A model generated the notes under the pieces. It had not been told where the DNA came from. It saw nothing but the letters and a program-made list of their open reading frames with translations, and did not search any database. The position numbers and the translations under genes are program-made. Below are positions 1-7,706 of a stretch of DNA of 35,318 bases, one piece after another. How positions within the stretch are numbered: position 1 is the stretch's first letter; each line of letters opens with the position of its first letter. Source of the DNA: Caryophanales bacterium UBA784 (GTDB lineage Bacteria > Bacillota_I > Bacilli_A > RFN20 > CAG-288). The stretch is taken from contig DBJE01000007.1 of the NCBI GenBank assembly GCA_002297045.1, positions 1-35,318 on the forward strand, given 5' to 3'.

Positions 1-235
1 AGAGGGTTGCCCCCTTTAAATAGAGGCTGCCTGTTTTCTTAAATCCTTCTTCTAAGGCAAGAATCTCTGCATGAAGGAAAGGGTTCTTTTCCTTTATGCA
101 GTGGTTATGGGTATAGATCTTTTCTCCAGAGGGTAGAAGTAGGCAGGCAGAGACTGGTACTTCCTCTTCTTTAGCCGCTGCCTTGCACTCTTCATAGAGT
201 CTGTTGATGATTTCCTCTAATTCGTTTTTATCCAT
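1..235 (-). CDS. tadA: tRNA-specific adenosine deaminase TadA, N-terminal part (cut by window edge)
   Basis: The reverse strand reads from ATG at 235 to the window edge (78 codons). TadA converts A34 of tRNA-Arg(ACG) to inosine, using a zinc-bound deaminase site. Visible are the N-terminal helix, the EVPVSA strand (EVPVGA in most TadA) and the zinc/proton-shuttle motif in HNHCIKEKNPFLHAEILALE, where H-A-E is the catalytic triad signature. The PCxxC half of the zinc site lies outside the window. The start lies about 13 nt downstream of the SRP RNA 3' end, with only a weak TTGG before it; an in-frame TTG two codons upstream is an alternative start. Proximity of tadA and the SRP RNA gene is familiar in Firmicutes, although there the order is usually tadA then scr. 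TadA is relevant here because it lets one tRNA read CGU, CGC and CGA, which helps keep arginine decoding independent of AGG. Confidence 0.85.
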   Translation of the reverse strand, partial: MDKNELEEIINRLYEECKAAAKEEEVPVSACLLLPSGEKIYTHNHCIKEKNPFLHAEILALEEGFKKTGSLYLKGATL

Positions 236-248
236 TTCCAAGAAAAAA

Positions 249-329
<81 letters not shown>

Positions 330-332
330 TTC

Positions 333-361
333 ATTTTAATTCTTTTTCCTTTTTTCTGCAA
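333..361 (-). promoter_or_regulatory. Promoter of the SRP RNA
   Basis: On the minus strand, TTGCAG (361-356) is followed after exactly 17 nt by TAAAAT (338-333). Transcription would start at about 326-329, which coincides with the 5' end of the SRP hairpin. This is a housekeeping sigma-A-like promoter. Confidence 0.75.
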
Positions 362-563
362 CGGATAAAAAGCCCCATGCTGCTGAAGGCAGTGCATCGG
401 AAAGACAAAGCAAGAATGAAGGAACCAAACAGAGAAGACGTCTGTTCAAAATAGATCCTGCTTTGATACAGGCTGAGACGGAAGAAAATGGACATAATGA
501 CAGATAAGGTCCTTTTCTTTGCGTTAGGTTTCCTGTAATATCAATTTAAGGAGACATTCATTG

Positions 564-1712
564 ATGAAGAAAATAAAAAAGAGTTTTATCTGTCTTGCTT
601 TCCCTCTCTTGCTTACCGGTTGTTCAAACGGAACGGAAAAAGACGCGACAAAGCTTCCAAATAAAGGAACTGAGATAACAGTTAGCGAAGGAAAGAACCA
701 GAGGAAGCAAGCCTATTGTGTCGATGCAACACCGAAAGAGACAAAGGAGGATGATGCCCTTGGCATATCTTTTAAGGACCTCTCCTTTGGAGCTAGTCTT
801 AATCTGTCTAGGACTGGGGATAGGCCGGCTTCCCTGACTGCCAAAGCCGATTTATCCGATGCAAATAGGGAATTTGCAAGGAAGGGCCTCACCTCCTCTT
901 CTACAGCAGACTTAGAAAGGTATGCTAGGGCAAAGGCTAAGCTTGCCTATGAATTTAAACTGACCGGAAGTTTCATAACGGAGAGTGGATTAGTAAAAGG
1001 AACCACCAGTACCACTGAGAGTAAGGATACCGCAAATCTTTCCGCCTCTGTTTATGCCGATCATGACTATATCTATACCGACTCTTCCGAAAGGGACCTT
1101 GGAAATCTGGAAAGCCTCTTTAACATCCAGATTGAAAAGGGAAAATATAGAACCTCTTCTCCCTTCTCGGTCTTGACTGATGATAATAGGCCTTTGCTTT
1201 CCGTTGACGAGTCTGATGATTCTTCTTCTGTTTTCTATTATGACAGGTTAGAAGACTTTAGGATGGACAGGACGGACAAAGGGGTCTTCAAGAGTCATGG
1301 AAACGATGTTTACTCCTACTCTTACGCGCTGACTGCCAAAGATATTGAAGAAGAAATTCAGGATGCCCTGGAAGATTTCGGACAAGGAATCTCTGGATGG
1401 AGGAATCAAACAACAGAGATTCCTTCTCTGAGGAACTGCATCGACGTGGATGATTCTTCCTCTATCCAATTTGCCGCAGTCTTCTCTTCCAAGACCGGTT
1501 TCCAATCCATCGGTGCAAGCAGCAATTTCAAAGTCAAGATCGATACAACTCCTATCTCTGATAAACTGAGCAGTTATGGTGTCTCGAAAACAACGACTGT
1601 CCAGGGAGAAAGGAGCGAGCATTCCTCCTTCAAGAGGGAATTCAGCCGGGGAAAGGATGTCGTCATTCCGTCCATCGATAAGAGTAGTTACGTAGCTGAT
1701 CAAGTGAAGTAA
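564..1712 (+). CDS. Putative secreted lipoprotein of unknown function
   Basis: About 382 residues. The N-terminus is a lipoprotein signal: KKIKK basic start, hydrophobic stretch, lipobox LTGC, then a polar SNGTEKD linker. No enzymatic motif is recognised; the mature part is rich in Ser, Asp and Lys and looks like an extracellular beta-rich lipoprotein. AAGGAG at 548-553 is 7 nt from a TTG (561) and 10 nt from the adjacent ATG (564); the ATG is preferred, so the start is uncertain by one codon. Lgt, encoded at 33031, would attach the diacylglycerol. It is monocistronic and ends at a bidirectional hairpin terminator shared with trpS. Confidence 0.8.
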   Translation: MKKIKKSFICLAFPLLLTGCSNGTEKDATKLPNKGTEITVSEGKNQRKQAYCVDATPKETKEDDALGISFKDLSFGASLNLSRTGDRPASLTAKADLSDANREFARKGLTSSSTADLERYARAKAKLAYEFKLTGSFITESGLVKGTTSTTESKDTANLSASVYADHDYIYTDSSERDLGNLESLFNIQIEKGKYRTSSPFSVLTDDNRPLLSVDESDDSSSVFYYDRLEDFRMDRTDKGVFKSHGNDVYSYSYALTAKDIEEEIQDALEDFGQGISGWRNQTTEIPSLRNCIDVDDSSSIQFAAVFSSKTGFQSIGASSNFKVKIDTTPISDKLSSYGVSKTTTVQGERSEHSSFKREFSRGKDVVIPSIDKSSYVADQVK

Positions 1713-1726
1713 GGAAGAAAAATATA

Positions 1727-1762
1727 AAATGGCTATTGCAATTACTGCAGTAGCCATTTTTT
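1727..1762. terminator. Bidirectional intrinsic terminator between the lipoprotein gene and trpS
   Basis: ATGGCTA (1729-1735) pairs with TAGCCAT (1751-1757). It is flanked by A-rich sequence on the left and a T tract on the right, so it can terminate the convergent genes from both sides. Confidence 0.85.
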
Positions 1763-1781
1763 GATTTATTTCATGAGTCTG

Positions 1782-2936
1782 CTATTTCTTCTGCTTGGCA
1801 AGATAGGCTTCCCTTGCCGCTTCCTGATCTAATTTCTTTTTGAATGCCTTGGCCTGCTTTTCAATGAGCTTCCGATTCGAGAAGTAATTGACTCCGATGG
1901 CTCTCTCTACTGCAGAAACAGTGGCTTTTGCCTTTTCCCGGGCCTTTGCAGTTCCCTGTTCGAGAATCTGGTAGACAAGAGGAATGTTGGCTTCATAATA
2001 TCGACGTTTTTCCCGGAACGGCTCTAATGTGTCATTAAGGACCTTGGCAAGGAAGCTTTTGACCGGGACATCTCCAAGCCCACCTTTTTCATAGGCAGCC
2101 TTGAGTTCTTCCCTGTTTTTGAATTGCGGATAGTATTTTGCAAAATGTCCCTCATTGGCAAAAGCATCCAGGTACCTGAAGACCGGATTTCCCTTGGTGT
2201 GCCCGGGATCGGTGATTTTCAGATGGGTAGGATCAGTGAACCTTGTGGATACTTTCTTGTTGACTGTCTTTTCATCATCGCTGATGTAAATGCAGTTCCC
2301 CAGGGATTTCGACCTTTTCGCCTTTCCGTCAGTCCCAGGAAGACGCCGTGAAGCTTCGTTCGAGGATAAGATGATCTTGCAGGGGACGAGAACGTCTCCA
2401 TAGAGAGAATTGAATTTGTGGACAATTTCATTGGTCTGTTCAATCCTTGGCTCCTGGTCTTCTCCCACAGGGATATCCGTCCCCCTGAAAGCCGTGATGT
2501 CCGCAGCCTGGGAAACAGGGTAGCAGAGAAATCCGGCCGGAATGGACTCGCCGAATTTCCGCCTGGCAATCTCTGTCTTGACCGTTGGATTGCGCTGTAG
2601 CCGGGAAAGGGTGACTAAATCAAGATAATAACAGGTCAGTTCGAAAAGTTCCGGAATCTGAGACTGGACAAAAATATCCACTTTCTCTGGATCTAGGCCG
2701 ACGGAAAGGTAGTCAAGAGCCACTTCAATGACGTTGTCACGGACCTTCTGCGGATTTCCTGCGTTGTCGGTGAGGGCCTGGGTGTCGGCTATGCCGACAT
2801 ACCTTTCGTCGAAGTTCCCTTCGTTTTGCAGACGGACACGTTCCCGCAGAGAACCGACGTAGTGGCCGATATGGAGTTTTCCTGTCGGACGGTCCCTTGT
2901 CAGCCTGACTCTTTTCTGTTTCTTTTCTTCTTCCAT
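1782..2936 (-). CDS. trpS: Tryptophanyl-tRNA synthetase (class Ic)
   Basis: 384 residues. It charges tRNA-Trp. The N-terminal Rossmann fold has RPTGKLHIGHYVGSL with the HIGH signature at residues 22-25. YPVSQAADI and PVGEDQ line the Trp and ATP pockets, as in all TrpS. The second ATP signature reads K-R-S-K-S with the standard code (about residues 207-211), but its second codon is AGG (2315-2313). Read as Met it is the canonical KMSKSLGN. Likewise VSTxFTDP becomes VSTMFTDP, and ITAFxGTDIPVGEDQEPxIE becomes the family pattern, when AGG is Met. A Shine-Dalgarno AAGGAAAG precedes the ATG, and a TATAAT lies about 40 nt upstream. No T-box leader was found, although trpS of Firmicutes often has one. 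Confidence 0.97.
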   Translation of the reverse strand: MEEEKKQKRVRLTRDRPTGKLHIGHYVGSLRERVRLQNEGNFDERYVGIADTQALTDNAGNPQKVRDNVIEVALDYLSVGLDPEKVDIFVQSQIPELFELTCYYLDLVTLSRLQRNPTVKTEIARRKFGESIPAGFLCYPVSQAADITAFRGTDIPVGEDQEPRIEQTNEIVHKFNSLYGDVLVPCKIILSSNEASRRLPGTDGKAKRSKSLGNCIYISDDEKTVNKKVSTRFTDPTHLKITDPGHTKGNPVFRYLDAFANEGHFAKYYPQFKNREELKAAYEKGGLGDVPVKSFLAKVLNDTLEPFREKRRYYEANIPLVYQILEQGTAKAREKAKATVSAVERAIGVNYFSNRKLIEKQAKAFKKKLDQEAAREAYLAKQKK

Positions 2937-3021
2937 AATGATTCTTTCCTTGGATTAGTTGGCTTTCTTTTTCCATTATATCATTAGAAAGAAAAAAGAA
3001 TTCCGGTAGAAAGAGGAAAAC

Positions 3022-3044
3022 GGACAAAATGTCTATATTTGTCC
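3022..3044. promoter_or_regulatory. Inverted repeat upstream of trpS and the Crh-like gene
   Basis: GGACAAA (3022-3028) and TTTGTCC (3038-3044) are perfect inverted arms separated by 9 nt. They sit in the divergent region between trpS and the HPr-like gene. This could be an operator; no protein can be assigned. The arms are exact but short. Confidence 0.4.
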
Positions 3045-3175
3045 TAGACTTTTCAAAAAACAATTTAATTTCAACCTTTCATGAGATAAAATAGAAACAA
3101 GGCGGTTTGGAAGAAAGAGCCGGACTGTCTGAGGGGTGGCGGGAATAATATCTGAAAAAAATATATTTTTAGGTA

Positions 3176-3190
3176 TTGTAATCGCTTACA
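3176..3190 (+). promoter_or_regulatory. cre site (CcpA operator) overlapping the -35 of the Crh-like gene
   Basis: TTGTAATCGCTTACA matches every position of the WTGNAANCGNWNNCW cre consensus; the arms TGTAA and TTACA are perfectly inverted. It covers the -35 hexamer, so a bound CcpA complex would be expected to repress. That the downstream product resembles Crh, a CcpA co-repressor, strengthens the assignment. Inferred from sequence only. Confidence 0.65.
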
Positions 3191-3204
3191 CTTTACTTTA
3201 TAAT
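3176..3204 (+). promoter_or_regulatory. Promoter of the Crh-like gene
   Basis: TTGTAA (3176-3181), a 17-nt spacer, then a perfect TATAAT (3199-3204). The leader is about 15 nt and carries AAGGAAAAGG before the ATG at 3226. Confidence 0.8.
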
Positions 3205-3225
3205 GAAATTGCAAGGAAAAGGATT

Positions 3226-3492
3226 ATGACTACATTCAAAATCAAAGTAACCAATATCGGTGGACTTACTTCCCGCTCAAGCGCAGAATTAGTCGAAGAG
3301 GCTAATCATCATAAATGCGATGTCATCAGGAAACTTGATGACGGTGAAGAATGCGACTTAAAGTCGATTAGGAATGTCTTCGGTGTCCATCCCATCCAGC
3401 AGGGTGAGGTTCTTACCATTGTCTGCACAGGGGATGATGAAAAGGATGCCGTAGAAGGATTCCAGCGTTTAGCCGATCAGTACAGCTTCTAA
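3226..3492 (+). CDS. HPr paralogue lacking the active-site histidine (Crh-like)
   Basis: 88 residues, the exact length of HPr. The start is the ATG at 3226, placed by the Shine-Dalgarno and promoter. The HPr active-site segment GLHARPA is GLTSRSSA here: His15 is replaced by Thr, so PEP/enzyme I-dependent phosphotransfer should be impossible. The regulatory serine segment is kept: LKSIxNVFG, where x is AGG, so LKSIMNVFG, matching HPr LKSIMGVM around Ser46. The C-terminal TGDDEKDAVEGFQRLADQY also fits the fold. The same pattern (no His15, kept Ser46) defines Crh of Bacillus, which works only in catabolite repression when phosphorylated by HPr kinase. The overlapping cre site fits that role. A degenerate HPr of other function cannot be excluded. 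Confidence 0.8.
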   Translation: MTTFKIKVTNIGGLTSRSSAELVEEANHHKCDVIRKLDDGEECDLKSIRNVFGVHPIQQGEVLTIVCTGDDEKDAVEGFQRLADQYSF

Positions 3493-3751
3493 ATTCTGAC
3501 TTCCATTGGCCAAGTGGGATAGAAGTGCAGATTCCGTTATGGGACGTGACGAGCGGTGTCGGTCTTTGTCGGTGCTGTCTGAGTAGGTAAGGGATGAAAT
3601 TCTGGACGATAAGTAGTCGATGCTGTGACGTGTTGATTAGACGGCCGAGATTACCACACCTACCTTTGTTTCGACGGAGGAATATGGGAAGTACCCTTTC
3701 GAATCCTTTTGACGCATTGGTTGGCGCGCTAACCTCTAACTTCATCTAACG
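3493..3751 (+). other. Gene-free stretch, possible structured 3' UTR or small RNA
   Basis: No convincing reading frame. The stretch is richer in G+C than ordinary spacers here, contains a 6-bp hairpin GGTTGG-CGCG-CTAACC (about 3720-3735) and complementary segments such as GTAGGT and ACCTAC, and runs into a strong terminator. It does not contain the conserved motifs of RNase P RNA (GAGGAAAGTCC) or a recognisable tmRNA. Unknown. Confidence 0.35.
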
Positions 3752-3781
3752 AAAAACGGGAGCCGACGGGCTCCCTTTTTT
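3752..3781. terminator. Bidirectional terminator
   Basis: GGGAGCC (3758-3764) and GGCTCCC (3769-3775) form a GC-rich stem with T6 on the plus side and A5 on the left, which gives a U tract on the minus strand. It ends the transcript from the Crh-like side and the four-gene minus operon. Confidence 0.9.
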
Positions 3782-4148
3782 ACTGCTTCTCGAAGAAAGG
3801 ATTGAATCTCTTCCTGATTTCCTGGTAGTTTTTCTGTTTGAATGGATACCTTCCCTTTATGGCATAGTAAGTGTTGTTTTCTAGTTTGATGCAAAGGAAG
3901 AACTTGAGGGAATAGTCCTGAGGATTGTTTTCGTAGAGATAGGCACGGAATCCGTCTTCTTCCTTCCTTAGTCCTTCAAGGAAAAGAAATAGGCTTTGCC
4001 TTTCCTGCCTGCTGAGTACTCTTTCCTTATTTCCTCTATGAAGAACAAGGGAACCGTCTTTATTTAAGACAAAATCCAAAGAGTGGACCATCTCGATCGA
4101 ATTGATGTCCCGCTTCCAGAAGAGGACTTCTTTAATGGGAGCCGCCAT
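3780..4148 (-). CDS. Hypothetical protein, last gene of the rsuA operon
   Basis: 122 residues from the ATG at 4148, preceded by AAAGGAGAAAAAG. A longer in-frame extension runs inside the upstream gene and is not needed. Function unknown, no signal peptide or membrane helix. The C-terminus (GRYPFKQKNYQEIRKRFNPF) resembles the end of the upstream protein (FPPYLKALRRIFDGFFP), so the two may be diverged paralogues. It overlaps the upstream gene by 17 nt, implying translational coupling. Confidence 0.75.
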   Translation of the reverse strand: MAAPIKEVLFWKRDINSIEMVHSLDFVLNKDGSLVLHRGNKERVLSRQERQSLFLFLEGLRKEEDGFRAYLYENNPQDYSLKFFLCIKLENNTYYAIKGRYPFKQKNYQEIRKRFNPFFEKQ

Positions 4149-4683
4149 CTTTTTCTCCTTTATCTTCCTTTGGGAAGAACCCGTCGAAAATCCTTCTGAG
4201 TGCCTTAAGGTAAGGGGGGAAACGGTTGACCCCCTTAAAAATCCTATCCGGGAAGAGAGTTCCTCCATAGGATAGTTTGATTTCGTACTTTTCGTTTCCG
4301 CTGGGAAGAAGAAGGCCGACTAGGTTTCTTTCCCAGTCAAGAAGAAAGACTTTCTTAAAGAGAATAGTCTTCAGCTCATCGAAAATCGGAGTGATGTCCC
4401 TTGGTTCATAAGGCTGCCTAAGTCCTTTTCCGTCTATGGTCGATACGGAGAGAGTGGTCACTCCGTTTCCGTGATGGATTTTAATCTGCTTGGTAAAACC
4501 GGTCTTATCGGTATAGGAAAAGAAGAAGTCGGTCAGGCTTGCCTGGTATTCTTCAAGTTTCTTTCCGTCGTCTACTCCGAAGTCTCTATGACAGTCAAGG
4601 CATTCATAGCCTGTTGTCTTTAACTTCTTATCCCTAAAGGAAGAAGTATTTTCCTTTCCGCAATATGGACAGATGACACTCAT
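4132..4683 (-). CDS. Zinc-ribbon protein of unknown function
   Basis: 183 residues. The N-terminus has a four-cysteine zinc ribbon, CPYC (residues 5-8) and CLDC (29-32), like those in transcription or RNA-associated proteins. The remainder is a soluble alpha/beta domain I do not recognise. Its ATG overlaps the stop of the pseudouridine synthase gene in an ATGA, so translation is coupled. Sharing an operon with an rRNA modification enzyme allows an RNA-related role, but that is inference. Confidence 0.75.
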   Translation of the reverse strand: MSVICPYCGKENTSSFRDKKLKTTGYECLDCHRDFGVDDGKKLEEYQASLTDFFFSYTDKTGFTKQIKIHHGNGVTTLSVSTIDGKGLRQPYEPRDITPIFDELKTILFKKVFLLDWERNLVGLLLPSGNEKYEIKLSYGGTLFPDRIFKGVNRFPPYLKALRRIFDGFFPKEDKGEKDGGSH

Positions 4684-5399
4684 AACTGATCCTCCTTTTT
4701 CCTGTGGCAGCTCTCTAATAAGGCGTTCCTTTCCTCGTTCGTGAGCAGGCGGGTTTTGTTCCTCTCAAGCTCACCAAGGGAAATCGGTCCGAAACGGACC
4801 CGTTTGAGCTCCGTCACATCATAATTATAGTGACCGAAAAGCCGTTTGACTTCATGGTACTTCCCTTCATGAACTGTCAGATAGGCATGATAGTCATCAA
4901 TAATTTCCAGTTTGCTTGGCGCAGCCACTTCTCCGCGTCCGATATCCACTTCCTGGTCAAAAAGGGCAGGAAGAGTCGGACGGAGGAGGTGGTTGACGGT
5001 GACATAGTAGGTTTTCTCTACTCCGGTCTTTGGAGAAGAGAGACGGGCGTTTAAAACGCCATTGTCGGTAAGAAGAAGCAGGCCGGTCGTATCCTGATCA
5101 AGACGTCCGACCCTTCTAAGCCGTTTTCTATACCTTTCCGGAATCAGATTCCTGACCGATGGATAGTTTTCGTCTATCCTGGAGCACCTGTAACCTTTCG
5201 GCTTATTTATCCTAAGAACCATAAAGGGAACGTTAGGGATTTCCTTTCCGTTCACTTCGATTTTATCGGTACCATGGATTTCCGTATCGTATATTGAGAC
5301 TGGATTTCCGTTCACCGTGACTTTCCTGTTCCGAAGGTATTTCTTGACCGAACGGCGGGAGCCAAATCCATTTAGGGAGAGAAAACGGTCCAGTCTCAT
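4680..5399 (-). CDS. rsuA: RsuA/RluB-family rRNA pseudouridine synthase
   Basis: 239 residues. It isomerises a uridine in ribosomal RNA (U516 of 16S RNA for RsuA). An N-terminal S4 RNA-binding domain (residues 1-60, MRLDRFLSLNGFGSRRSVKK) precedes the catalytic domain, with INKPKGY at about 74 and the motif VGRLDQDTTGLLLLTDNG, whose Asp (about residue 101) is the catalytic nucleophile. The length and the GRLDxDTTG spacing match the RsuA branch. With AGG as Met the entrance reads VLMINKPKGYMCSMID. Starts and stops overlap by ATGA on both sides, in the middle of a four-gene operon. Confidence 0.93.
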   Translation of the reverse strand: MRLDRFLSLNGFGSRRSVKKYLRNRKVTVNGNPVSIYDTEIHGTDKIEVNGKEIPNVPFMVLRINKPKGYRCSRIDENYPSVRNLIPERYRKRLRRVGRLDQDTTGLLLLTDNGVLNARLSSPKTGVEKTYYVTVNHLLRPTLPALFDQEVDIGRGEVAAPSKLEIIDDYHAYLTVHEGKYHEVKRLFGHYNYDVTELKRVRFGPISLGELERNKTRLLTNEERNALLESCHRKKEDQL

Positions 5400-6304
5400 A
5401 GGCTCTTTTTCTTTCTGTCTTTTAGTGCAATAATCTGCGGAAGGACAAGGATGAAGGCAAGGAAGAAGAAGGCAAGAGGAACACAGACCAATGTGATTTT
5501 CTGTGCCGTTTTTGTCGTATAGCTATTGTAAACATCTCCTTTTAGCTGAAAGGCGAAGCAATAGATGAATCCGGCAAAGAGAATGGCTGCTTTCCTCGCC
5601 GTTCGTTCCGGCAAAGCCTCGGTTCTTGTCTTTGCCAGATACCCTGTTACCCTTCCCACCGACCTAGCAATAAGGAGGAATAAGGTATAGATAGTCCTTG
5701 TCTTCCTTCCCTCATAGATGCCATTTCTCCTCTTTTCACTGAGCGGAAGAAGCAGACCGGAAAGGAAAAGAAGGCTAGTCGGTCCAAGTCCGGCATAGCT
5801 AAAGAAGAAAAATCCAATGGTGAAGAGGCCAAGGAGGGCAAACGGAAAGTATTTATCATCATCTGAGAAAGTCGGTTCTTTGATAAACGAAAGAAGAAGG
5901 CATAGGATAAAAGTAAAAACAAAGACAATCGAGGAACGGATATAATCCTGCTTCTCTTTTCTTCCCTGCAAGAAGAAACTAAGCAGGGCATTCCTTAAGG
6001 AAGGAACAACAAAGACACCAAGCCCGATAACCATCGCATAGTGGAAGTTTGTGTCCAGTTCGACAAAGGGAACCGAAAAGAGTAAGAGTGTCGAAAGGGC
6101 ACCTCCAAGATAATAGCTCCACCTTCTTTTTAGATAATGCCACTCTCTGTGGCTTGTATCCTTTATTTCCCCGTCCAAGGATACCCGCCTTGTCCTTTTC
6201 CTTGCATCGGCATCCGAAAAAGGAAGGATGCCATAGGCATAGACGAGCCTTCCCTTTAGGAAGAGGACGAAATAGTCTCCGATGGATAAACGCGCTTTGT
6301 TCAT
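5396..6304 (-). CDS. Polytopic membrane protein, distantly like DUF368 (polyprenyl-phosphate transporter family)
   Basis: 302 residues with about seven hydrophobic helices. With AGG as Met the N-terminus reads FLKGMLVYAYGILPFSDA, reminiscent of the DUF368 start LKGMLIGxAxxIPGVSGG, and a second half-repeat FSYAGLGPTSLLFLSGL resembles the PGISGS repeat of that family. The glycine-rich loops are poorly kept, so the assignment is weak. DUF368 proteins are implicated in recycling undecaprenyl phosphate. First gene of the overlapping minus-strand operon. No Shine-Dalgarno: the ATG lies exactly 7 nt after a perfect TATAAT. Confidence 0.6.
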   Translation of the reverse strand: MNKARLSIGDYFVLFLKGRLVYAYGILPFSDADARKRTRRVSLDGEIKDTSHREWHYLKRRWSYYLGGALSTLLLFSVPFVELDTNFHYAMVIGLGVFVVPSLRNALLSFFLQGRKEKQDYIRSSIVFVFTFILCLLLSFIKEPTFSDDDKYFPFALLGLFTIGFFFFSYAGLGPTSLLFLSGLLLPLSEKRRNGIYEGRKTRTIYTLFLLIARSVGRVTGYLAKTRTEALPERTARKAAILFAGFIYCFAFQLKGDVYNSYTTKTAQKITLVCVPLAFFFLAFILVLPQIIALKDRKKKSL

Positions 6305-6317
6305 GTCTTCTATTATA
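6305..6317 (-). promoter_or_regulatory. -10 element placing the transcript start on the ATG (leaderless)
   Basis: TATAAT (6317-6312) followed by AGAAGAC and then ATG at 6304. Transcription would begin at or within a base or two of the start codon, so no leader or ribosome-binding site exists. Confidence 0.65.
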
Positions 6318-6382
6318 TCGGAAAATCCTGTGTCTGAAGCCGTCAGTTTCTCTCTTAAAAGAATGGAGGAAGGAAAGCCCTC

Positions 6383-7639
6383 TTATTTTTCATAGGGGAG
6401 AGGATGGGCTGCATTTAAAATACGGACTTCCTTCTTAACTTCTTCCTTGACTTTCTCATCCTTTGGATGATGGAGGATCAGACTGATTAGATGTCCGACT
6501 TTGTCAAAGTCCTTTTCCAGGTAGCCCCGGGTAGTCCTGGCTGGGGTTCCTAGCCGCAGTCCGGAAGCATATGCCGGCTTTTCCTTGTCTCCAGGGATAG
6601 CGTTCTTGTTTGTTGTGATATTGACCTCTTCCAGAAGGGTCTGTGCTTCAAGTCCGGTCAATCCGCAGCTTCCTTTGATGTCGACTAACCTAAGATGGTT
6701 GTCGGTTCCTCCGGTAATCAGAGTAAATCCTTCTTTCCTTAGGGAAGAGGCAAGGGCCTTGGAATTTCGGAGAATCTGGTGGGTATATTCCGTGAACGAA
6801 GGCTTTAAATCTTCTCCGAAACAGACCGCCTTGGCAAGAATGGTGTTTTCTAACGGTCCGCCCTGCCTAAGAGGAAATACGGCTTTGTCGATCTTCTTGC
6901 CTAGTTCTTCGTTTTTCGAAAGGATGAGTCCACCTCTAGGGCCCCGGAGAGTCTTATGGGTCGTGGAAGTGACAACGTCGGCATAAGGAAGAGGAGAAGG
7001 ATGGTCGCCGGTTGCTACAAGTCCGGCGATATGCGCCCTATCGACCCTAAGTAAGGCATTGACGGAATCGGCAATCTCCTTGAATGCGGCAAAATCAATG
7101 ATTCTTGGATAGGCGCTTGCCCCGCAGATAATCAGTTTCGGCCGGCAGTCCTGTGCAAGTTTTTTTACTTGGTCATAGTCAATGCGTCCACTCTTTTCAT
7201 CCACTCCATAGGAGAAGGAAGTGTATTCCTTGCCGGAAAAGCTGAACCGGTAGCCATGGCTTAGATGCCCTCCGGCGTCAAGAGCCATTCCTAGAATGGT
7301 GTCCCCGCTATTAAGTAAGGCGGCATAGGCTTCCCTGTTCGCCTGGGTTCCGGAATGTGGCTGGACATTCGCCCAGGCACAATGGAAGAGTTTCTTTGCC
7401 CGGTCGATGGCTAGCCTTTCCCCTTTGTCGATGTATTGACATCCTCCGTAATATCGTTTCCCGGAGTACCCTTCTGCATATTTGTTGGTGAAGATGGATC
7501 CGTTTGCTTCCCGCACGGCGTTAGAGACATAGTTTTCGCTTGCGATGAGTTCAATGTTCTCTTCCTGGCGTTTCCGTTCGCCTTCCAAAGCCTCGTAGGC
7601 TTCCTTATCTTCCAGTTTCAGTTCCGTGTTATCAATCAT
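6383..7639 (-). CDS. glyA: Serine hydroxymethyltransferase
   Basis: 418 residues, the usual length. A PLP enzyme interconverting serine and glycine and charging tetrahydrofolate with a one-carbon unit. Motifs: ELIASENYVS near the N-terminus, YAEGYSGKRYYGG, GGHLSHG, and the PLP-lysine segment TSTTHKTLRGPRGG with Lys at about residue 229. Several invariant methionines are AGG: LLxVDxAHIAGLVA (codons at 7048-7046 and 7039-7037) reads LLMVDMAHIAG, FPLxQGGP reads FPLMQGGP, TQANxEAY reads TQANMEAY, and TDNHLxLVD reads TDNHLMLVD. In contrast the AVREA arginine is CGG. GAAAGGAG precedes the ATG. Divergent from the 7707 gene across only 67 nt. Confidence 0.97.
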   Translation of the reverse strand: MIDNTELKLEDKEAYEALEGERKRQEENIELIASENYVSNAVREANGSIFTNKYAEGYSGKRYYGGCQYIDKGERLAIDRAKKLFHCAWANVQPHSGTQANREAYAALLNSGDTILGMALDAGGHLSHGYRFSFSGKEYTSFSYGVDEKSGRIDYDQVKKLAQDCRPKLIICGASAYPRIIDFAAFKEIADSVNALLRVDRAHIAGLVATGDHPSPLPYADVVTSTTHKTLRGPRGGLILSKNEELGKKIDKAVFPLRQGGPLENTILAKAVCFGEDLKPSFTEYTHQILRNSKALASSLRKEGFTLITGGTDNHLRLVDIKGSCGLTGLEAQTLLEEVNITTNKNAIPGDKEKPAYASGLRLGTPARTTRGYLEKDFDKVGHLISLILHHPKDEKVKEEVKKEVRILNAAHPLPYEK

Positions 7640-7706
7640 AGAATACTCCTTTCGGTGAGATTAGTTTATCATAGAAAGGTCACTTTCCCGAAAGGAGATT
7701 AAGACA

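Noticed and set aside
2937..3226. T-box leader for trpS
   Set aside because: No specifier loop or GGGTGGNACCGCG element on the minus strand; the GGGGTGGCGGG string is on the plus strand and lacks the antiterminator.
3493..3751. tmRNA, because GTTTCGACGG and TTCGAATCC occur
   Set aside because: No matching acceptor stem, T-stem or tag reading frame could be built around these strings.
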